DNA of 24,594 bases, taken from the NCBI GenBank assembly GCA_044450785.1, contig JBIOJM010000132.1, positions 1 through 24,594 on the forward strand, written 5' to 3'. Below, in pieces: positions 19,401-24,594 of this stretch. Under the pieces are notes generated by a model that saw nothing but the letters and a program-made list of their open reading frames with translations, did not search any database and was not told where the DNA came from. Position 1 is the stretch's first letter; the number at the start of each line of letters is the position of its first letter. The position numbers and the translations under genes are program-made. The DNA comes from JBIOJM01 sp044450785 (GTDB taxonomy: Bacteria > Planctomycetota > Planctomycetia > Isosphaerales > Isosphaeraceae).

Positions 19401-21016
19401 TCATTCGCGCGCGGTCCGCTTGCTCTTGTAGAAGGCCAGGCGGTCCTCGAAGCCGACACCACGCTGGCCTCCGAGATTCTCCGCCTTCTGCTGAAGCAGC
19501 GAAGGGACGTTCTGGCGGACGAGCTTGATCGCCAGCGTTTGCCACTTGACCGCGGCGGGGAAGTCGCCCGTCTCCGCATAGGCGGCGGCCAGCGTGTCGA
19601 GGCAGTCGGGATCTTGCCAGTGCGTGAGCTCGCAGGCGCGGGTCGCCAGGTCGACGGCCCCCGTGCCGTTGCGGAACTTGGCCTCATGAGTGGTGGCCAG
19701 GATCCGCGCGAGGGTCCAATGTGCCAGAGCGTTCTGGGGATCCAGGCGAATCAGCTCGGAGATTCCTGGATCGCCCGCTCGAGTACACGCCTCTGCTTCC
19801 AGGTATTGCCTCGCGCGATATATGCCGGAGCGTACTTCGGATTGAGCTGGATCGCGTGGGTGAAGTCAGCGAGCGCGTCGTCGAGTTTCAAGTGCCGACG
19901 CCATTCGTTGCCGCGGGACACCCAGATCGCAGGATTCTCCGGCTCCATTTGGAGAGCGGCGTTATAGTCGTCCATGGCGCGAAAGTGCATCCCCTGGGCT
20001 GACCAGGAATCGGCGCGGGCCACGCGGTACGTCGTGTTCTTGGGGTCGAGCTTGATCGCCGCGGTCAAGTCGGCGATCTCGCGATCCCGATAGTGTTTCC
20101 GTGCCCACGCTCGTCCGCGGGCAACGTACGCTGCGGCGTGGCTCGGGTCGAGACGCACGGCTTCGTCATAGTCGGCGAGTGCCTTGTCATACTCTTTCGA
20201 AGCGAGCCGATCGTCGCCCCGAGCCACCAGCTCGGCAGCGAGTTTTGGGTCGCGCTCGGTCGCCTTCCGGTCGCCGGCGGAGTCTTGCCCGGCCCCGCCG
20301 TGCGAACCGCGCACCAGCAGAGCCCCCGGGTTCGTGGGATCGAGCTCGAGTGCCTGGTCGAGATCGGTCCGCGCGCGCTCGTACTCCTTCTTTGTCAGCC
20401 AGGCTTTCGCCCGGACCAGGTAACCCCGGGGCGAGTGGGGATCGAGGTGGATCACCATCTCGCTGTCCTCGATGGCTCGGTCGAGCTGTTTTCTTCGCAG
20501 GAAAACCAGGCTGCGTGTCATGTAGAACCGGGCTTGATCGGGCTCGAGGCGGATCGCCAGGTTCAGGTTGGCCAGCGCGCGCTCATCGTCGTGCTGGTAC
20601 AACCACAGCCGCCCGCGTATCCAGTAGGCATCGGCGTTTCCGCTGTCGTTGTGAACCACCAGGCTGAAAAAGTCGTTCGCCTGATCGAGCGGCACGACCT
20701 GGCCGGGATCCAGCCAGCCCCGGATGCTCTTGTCCCGCGAGACCACCAGGAGACGACCCTCTTCGCTCCGTTCGATCACGAACGTGAGGTGGTCCTGCCC
20801 CGATATCCACCGTCCCTGGTCGTTCAGCGGAAAGTCGGACGACTTGAGGACGACCTCGACACCGGGCGCCAGCGAGGCACTGGCTCGCGTCTCGGCCGCA
20901 GGCTTTGGGTCCTCGTTGGCACCGAGAGCGACCGCCGACACATTCCAGAGCAGGAAGAACCAGCTCAGTCCCGATCTGAGGCCCTCGGTCACGACGGGTC
21001 TAAACCACAATTTCAT
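19401..21016 (-). pseudogene. Secreted TPR protein, paralogue 2, one-base frameshift
   Basis: Repaired, it encodes about 538 residues with the same plan as paralogue 1: signal peptide (SGLSWFFLLWNVSAVALG), N-terminal domain from GVEVVLKSSD to GWLDPGQVVP, and about ten TPRs. The frame is intact from the ATG at 21016 to near 19761, where it reads IQESPS and stops. Paralogue 1 has gagaattcc at this place and this gene has gagattcc, so one base is missing. In the shifted frame the sequence continues SELIRLDPQNALAHWTLARI and on to FYKSKRTARE with a stop at 19401, with no other defect. It is therefore a very young pseudogene, a programmed frameshift (no slippery site seen) or a sequencing error. 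A degenerate fourth TPR (SHGGAGQDSAGDRKATERDP) suggests an additional disturbed repeat. Confidence 0.87.
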
Positions 21017-21023
21017 CCTGGTG

Positions 21024-21037
21024 CGCTCCCATGAGCG
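21024..21037 (-). promoter_or_regulatory. Hairpin over the ribosome-binding site of TPR paralogue 2
   Basis: On the transcript cgctc-atgg-gagcg forms a 5-bp stem with a 4-nt loop, 7 nt before the ATG at 21016 and overlapping the gggag Shine-Dalgarno. One pair differs from paralogue 1 (G-C here, A-T there) while pairing is kept, which is compensatory change. Confidence 0.4.
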
Positions 21038-21199
21038 AGGTGGGAAAAAAAAGCGTCGGCCGTCAGCATGGCGCAAGCCGCGCCTCATCTCTGTCGGCGA
21101 CATTCGAGCGGAGACCGTCCCGAAAAAATATCGTAGTCGCCATCGGGTTGTTAAGCAAATGCGAAACAACCGTGATTCGGAATTTCCATGGAAGGAGCT

Positions 21200-22306
21200 C
21201 TAGGCATAGGCGTCATTCGGATTGAGCCGGATGGCGTCGGTGTAGTCGGCGATGGACTTGTCGTACTCTTCCGTCGTATACCGGAGGTCGCCGCGAAACA
21301 CGCGCAGCCCGACACGCTTCGGGTCGAGCTTGATCGCCTCGGTGACGTCGGCGATGGCCCGGTCGTGCTCCTCTTTTTCCAGCCACGCCCGGGCACGTCC
21401 CTCGAAACTCGCCACGTCCTTGGGATCGAGGCGAATGGCCGCCGTGAAATCCGCGATCGCCTTGTCTTCGTCCCCTTTTTCAGCCCAAACGTTGCCACGC
21501 CAGCAACGGAGAGCTGCGTCGTCGGGGTCCTGGCGGATGGCCTCGTCGATGTCGGTGAGCGCTCGCTCAGGTTTTCCCTCGTGCATCCAGAATCGAGAGC
21601 GGTCGCCCCACGCAGACGGATTCGTCGGATCGAGCCGGATCGCCTCATCCAGGTCGGCACCGGCACGCTGGTAGTCGTTCTTGGCCGTCCAGACCTGTGC
21701 GCGGTTCAGATAAGCCTTCTCTTGATTGGGCGCCAGATCGATCGCCTTGTCGCAGTCCGCGATGGCTCGATCGAGCTGTAGTTTCCCAAGAAGAATCGTG
21801 CTACGCAGGACATACAGCCACGGCTGATTGGGCTTGAGCTGGATTGCCTGATCCAGGTCGGCCAGCGCGGCATTGTCGTCGCCGCGGTACATACGGAGCT
21901 GCGCCCGGCGGGCGTACGGATCGGCGCTGCGGGGCTTTTTCGTGATCTCCCCAGTGAGATCACGGAGCGCCTGGTCGAAAGGGACGACGTGGTCGCTGCT
22001 GACCCATTGATGTCTCGTTTTATCTCGCGAGGACACCAGAACGCGATCAACCTCAATTCGCGCGATCACGAAGGGAAGGCGGAATCTGCGTTGCGCCAGC
22101 CGCTCCTGATCGCCGAGTCGGATATCGGACGCTTTGAAGACGACCTCGGTCCCAATAGCGAGCGCGGCGCATGGCTGCGTGCCGGCCGCCTGCTTGCGGT
22201 GCCCATCTTGCCCCATCGTGACCACAGGCAGATGCAGCAACAGGAAAAACGATGTCCGTACCGAGCGGAGCCGCCCGGCCTGAGTCGCCCCAGTGATCAG
22301 TCGCAT
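21200..22306 (-). CDS. Secreted TPR protein, paralogue 3, C-terminally shortened
   Basis: A 368-residue protein related to paralogues 1 and 2. The ATG at 22306 has a strong ggaggag ribosome-binding site; further upstream the frame is open but contains no signal peptide. The order is signal peptide (RTSFFLLLHLPVVTMG), N-terminal domain from GTEVVFKASD to HQWVSSDHVVPFDQA, then seven TPR units with consensus spacing (for example AIADCDKAIDLAPNQEKAYL). It ends DAIRLNPNDAYA with TAG at 21200, four residues into what would be the next TPR. Paralogues 1 and 2 continue for about 130-150 more residues including the conserved C-terminus. No remnant of that part is visible in the 183 bp before paralogue 2. 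It may be a truncated but functional copy; it is the most diverged of the three and the first gene of the tandem array. Confidence 0.85.
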   Translation of the reverse strand: MRLITGATQAGRLRSVRTSFFLLLHLPVVTMGQDGHRKQAAGTQPCAALAIGTEVVFKASDIRLGDQERLAQRRFRLPFVIARIEVDRVLVSSRDKTRHQWVSSDHVVPFDQALRDLTGEITKKPRSADPYARRAQLRMYRGDDNAALADLDQAIQLKPNQPWLYVLRSTILLGKLQLDRAIADCDKAIDLAPNQEKAYLNRAQVWTAKNDYQRAGADLDEAIRLDPTNPSAWGDRSRFWMHEGKPERALTDIDEAIRQDPDDAALRCWRGNVWAEKGDEDKAIADFTAAIRLDPKDVASFEGRARAWLEKEEHDRAIADVTEAIKLDPKRVGLRVFRGDLRYTTEEYDKSIADYTDAIRLNPNDAYA

Positions 22307-22597
22307 CGTCCCGCGCTCCTCCGACGAAAGGCGCGACCAGTCGCATTCCGCCAACGGACACCCGAACGCCATTCGTCGATCGCCGACGTCCACGCCAGAA
22401 CGTCGCTGGTCTATATGGTATACGTCGGAGAGTTCGAGAGTAAATAATGTCAGAAAGCGAGGGACACGCCCGGGTGCCCGATCAGCAAGGAACAGATCCC
22501 GGCCGCGTCCACCGTTTCTTCGCGGGAAACGAGGGTGGTGCCTCGTGCGAACAGCGTTGGCAATCACCCCGAACGAGGATCATGAGGGGATCGACGA
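22307..22597. other. Divergent intergenic region
   Basis: It holds the upstream signals of TPR paralogue 3 (minus) and of the large secreted protein (plus). A weak minus-strand promoter candidate is TTTACT, 16 bp, TATACC in about 22411-22440. No repeat or RNA gene is seen. Short open frames here run on out of frame into the next gene and are not credible. Confidence 0.4.
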
Positions 22598-24412
22598 ATG
22601 AGCCGCGTGTTGACCAAACGAATCGCCTTCGCAATAGCTCTCCTGATCTGGGGCGGGACAATCGTCTGCGCCGGGGAGACGGTCATCCGCATCGACGCGC
22701 CGATGCCGCCCCCCTCCTGGGCCTTGCTCGAGCGAGAGCTGCTCCGCGCGAACGCGCGAGCGTGCAAGGAGTATTTCGACCGTTACTTCGATGACCGTGG
22801 CTACCTGGAGTGCGTCACCCGTTGGGGTGGCGACGACGGCCCGGACGACGCCATCGAGAACCTCAGTGACTGGCCCGTGCTCCACGCCTTGGGCGGCGAG
22901 GAGTCGGTTCTTCTCCTGTACAAGAAGGGATGGGAAGGCCACCTCCGCCAGTACACCGAGGCGCGCACGCACGACGTCGAGCTTGCCCGCGGAGGGATGT
23001 ACGACAAGGAGTTCCCCGTGTCGTTCGACTGGCTCCACAACGGCGAGGGGCTCACTCCGTTCAACCTCCAGGGGCTCTCGGACCCGGACGACCCTCGATA
23101 CCGCGAGCGCGTCTTACGATTCGCGGGTTTTTACCTGAACGAGGATCCCGGCGCCCCAAACTACGACTCGCGGCACAGGATGATCCGCAGCATGTTCAAC
23201 GGCAGCCATGGCCCACTGTTGCGCCCGGCGACGGCGCTGGACTGGGCCGGCGACCCCATCAAGGTCGAGGGCCGCTTCCGCCCCAGGCACGGCGAGCGCA
23301 CCTACCGCGAAATGGTCGAGCATTTCCGCGAGTACGGCGACATCGTCGGCGACCACCCCCAAAACCTGCTGGCGACCACACTGGCCTTGAACGCATACAT
23401 GTTGACCCACCAGCCGAAATACAAGACCTGGCTCCTCGAATACGTCGACGCCTGGCGTCAGCGGACGATCGATAACGGCGGGATCATCCCGACCAAGATC
23501 GGCCTCGACGGGACGATCGGCGGCCCCGGAGCGAAGTGGTACGGCGGCGTGTACGGCTGGGGGTTCACCGTGACCGACCCGGTCACGGGCAAGAAGGTCC
23601 ACCGCAACCAGCATGCCCTGGGGCTTGTCGGATTCGGAAACGCCTATTTGTTGACGGGCGACGACCGTTACCTCGACGTTTGGCGCAGGCAGATCGACGC
23701 GGTGAACGCTCAGAAGAAAGTCATCGACGGCAAGGATCAGTATCCCCGGATGTACGGCGACAGCGGCTGGTACGACTTCACGCCACGGAAATATGACCAG
23801 GGCGCGCTCGAGCTCTACTACTGGTCGATGCGCCGGCAGGATCGTGACCGCTTGCCGGGCGCCGGCTGGCTCGCCTTCCTGGAGGGTCACGATCCGGGGT
23901 ACGCGGAGCGCGCACTGCGTGCCGACTTCGCCGCCATCCGCGGCAAGGTCGCGGGCATGCGCCGTGACACGACCACCAGGGACACCCGTCTCGCCGACGA
24001 CCCGATGGAGTTCAACCCGGCGACCGTGGGCGCCTTGATCGAACTGACGCTGGGTGGAATTTACCCCGGGCATCGCAGTGGTCCGCTGCACTGCCGCGTG
24101 CGCCACTTCGACCCACGGAAAAAGAGAGCGGGACTGCCGGAAGACGTCGCGGCCTTGGTCGACGGGTTGCTGGCTTCGGAGACGACGCTGACGCTCGTCA
24201 ACGTCAATCAAAGTGAGCCGCGACAGGTGATCGTCCAGGCCGGTGGTTACGGCGAGCACCAATGGGAGTCGGCCACGATCGACGGAGGGGAGGTCAGGAT
24301 CGACCAGTCGCACTTCACCGTGATTCTAGCCCCGGGCTCCGGCGGGCGGCTTGTGTTGAAGGTGAAGCGCCACGCCAACCAGCCCACCCTCTCGATGCCC
24401 TGGGATCGCTAA
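22598..24412 (+). CDS. Large secreted protein, possibly a six-hairpin glycosidase-like enzyme
   Basis: A 604-residue exported protein. The ATG at 22598 follows an aggggatcgacga ribosome-binding site and starts a signal peptide (RIAFAIALLIWGGTIVCAG, cleavage near 25-26). The mature protein opens with helical segments (WALLERELLRANARACKEYF) and has many aromatic and acidic residues: ARTHDVELARGGMYDKEFPV, LLATTLALNAYMLTHQPKYK, GAKWYGGVYGWGFTV (about 310-324), RNQHALGLVGFGNAYLLTGD and SGWYDFTPRKYDQGALELYY. The spacing of hairpin-like helix pairs recalls (alpha/alpha)-barrel glycoside hydrolases and lyases. The last roughly 75 residues are beta-rich (TLTLVNVNQSEPRQVIVQAG) and may be a C-terminal beta-sandwich. 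I do not recognise the exact family, and catalytic residues cannot be assigned. It is divergent from the TPR array. Confidence 0.8.
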   Translation: MSRVLTKRIAFAIALLIWGGTIVCAGETVIRIDAPMPPPSWALLERELLRANARACKEYFDRYFDDRGYLECVTRWGGDDGPDDAIENLSDWPVLHALGGEESVLLLYKKGWEGHLRQYTEARTHDVELARGGMYDKEFPVSFDWLHNGEGLTPFNLQGLSDPDDPRYRERVLRFAGFYLNEDPGAPNYDSRHRMIRSMFNGSHGPLLRPATALDWAGDPIKVEGRFRPRHGERTYREMVEHFREYGDIVGDHPQNLLATTLALNAYMLTHQPKYKTWLLEYVDAWRQRTIDNGGIIPTKIGLDGTIGGPGAKWYGGVYGWGFTVTDPVTGKKVHRNQHALGLVGFGNAYLLTGDDRYLDVWRRQIDAVNAQKKVIDGKDQYPRMYGDSGWYDFTPRKYDQGALELYYWSMRRQDRDRLPGAGWLAFLEGHDPGYAERALRADFAAIRGKVAGMRRDTTTRDTRLADDPMEFNPATVGALIELTLGGIYPGHRSGPLHCRVRHFDPRKKRAGLPEDVAALVDGLLASETTLTLVNVNQSEPRQVIVQAGGYGEHQWESATIDGGEVRIDQSHFTVILAPGSGGRLVLKVKRHANQPTLSMPWDR

Positions 24413-24462
24413 AAAGGGGATAAGTCCAATTATGGTTCGCTACGAGCGAGCCATGCCGAGTA

Positions 24463-24511
24463 GGGAAGGGGCGCCCGGCGGGCTCGATCGAGCTTCGGGT
24501 TTCCCCTTCCC
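24463..24511. repeat. Inverted repeat with inner palindrome, possible terminator
   Basis: The arms gggaagggg (24463-24471) and ccccttccc (24503-24511) pair perfectly. Between them lies the 12-bp perfect palindrome gctcgatcgagc (24482-24493). It starts 51 bp after the stop of the large secreted protein. No T-run follows, so a classical intrinsic terminator is not assured. Confidence 0.6.
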
Positions 24512-24522
24512 CCTCTAAAATT

Positions 24523-24549
24523 CCGTACGGCGGGTTTTCCCCAGTACGG
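24523..24549. repeat. Second inverted repeat near the right edge
   Basis: ccgtac (24523-24528) pairs with gtacgg (24544-24549), and an inner ggg-tttt-ccc can pair as well, giving a compact hairpin. It lies 12 bp beyond the previous inverted repeat. Nothing after it to 24594 can be assigned to a gene. Confidence 0.5.
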
Positions 24550-24594
24550 CTTCAAATGGACCGTCAATGGCGACCTTCGACGACATCCCGGAGC

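Noticed and set aside
23114..24313. A 399-codon minus-strand frame opposite the large secreted protein
   Set aside because: Shadow of the plus-strand gene, which has a signal peptide and ribosome-binding site.

Overview
The window looks like a piece of a planctomycete chromosome, most likely from the Isosphaeraceae/Gemmataceae side of the phylum. The basis is its high GC content and a protein set typical of that group: a Ser/Thr kinase with a DWG motif fused to a long TPR array, a DUF1549/DUF1553 (PSD1-type) protein with cytochrome-like CxxCH motifs, a PPC-domain protein, two Tat-exported DUF1501 proteins, and many secreted proteins of unknown function. This assignment rests on recognising families by eye; no database search was run.

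Layout. 2-3568 (+): 3' part of a membrane-anchored kinase/TPR protein whose N-lobe lies outside the window. 3569-4133: no convincing gene. 4134-5350: a disturbed accessory island. It holds a small antitoxin-like gene, a vapC toxin reduced to 14 codons, and a DUF559 nuclease-like gene between two direct copies of a 140-bp palindromic repeat. 5374-13099: a secretome cluster. The PSD1 gene overlaps the upstream PPC-domain gene (minus strand). Divergent from them is an intact DUF1501 gene (+), which converges on a second DUF1501 gene (-) carrying a one-base frameshift. 13405-15839 (+): a putative lipoprotein and a secreted protein, both of unknown function. 15883-17598: a small membrane protein, a TetR-family regulator with a good sigma70-type promoter and a perfect 12-bp operator-like palindrome, and a divergent DUF442 phosphatase-like gene. 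17654-22306 (-): three tandem paralogous secreted TPR proteins; the middle one is frameshifted and the most upstream one lacks the C-terminal third. 22598-24412 (+): a secreted protein of about 600 residues, possibly a glycosidase-like alpha-barrel. The window ends in two inverted repeats.

How the parts may work together. Most of the window encodes exported or membrane proteins. The PPC-PSD1 pair is translationally coupled and lies beside DUF1501 genes, a combination that recurs in planctomycetes but has no established biochemical role. The three TPR genes look like an expanding and decaying family: their C-terminal halves are much more alike than their N-terminal halves, and two of them share a leader with a small hairpin over the ribosome-binding site. 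The TetR gene is probably autoregulated.

Non-coding structure includes two different 7-bp tandem repeats in intergenic DNA, the palindromic repeat pair, and an exact 102-bp periodicity (11 units) inside the kinase gene. The two frameshifts could be real decay or assembly errors; the sequence alone cannot decide.
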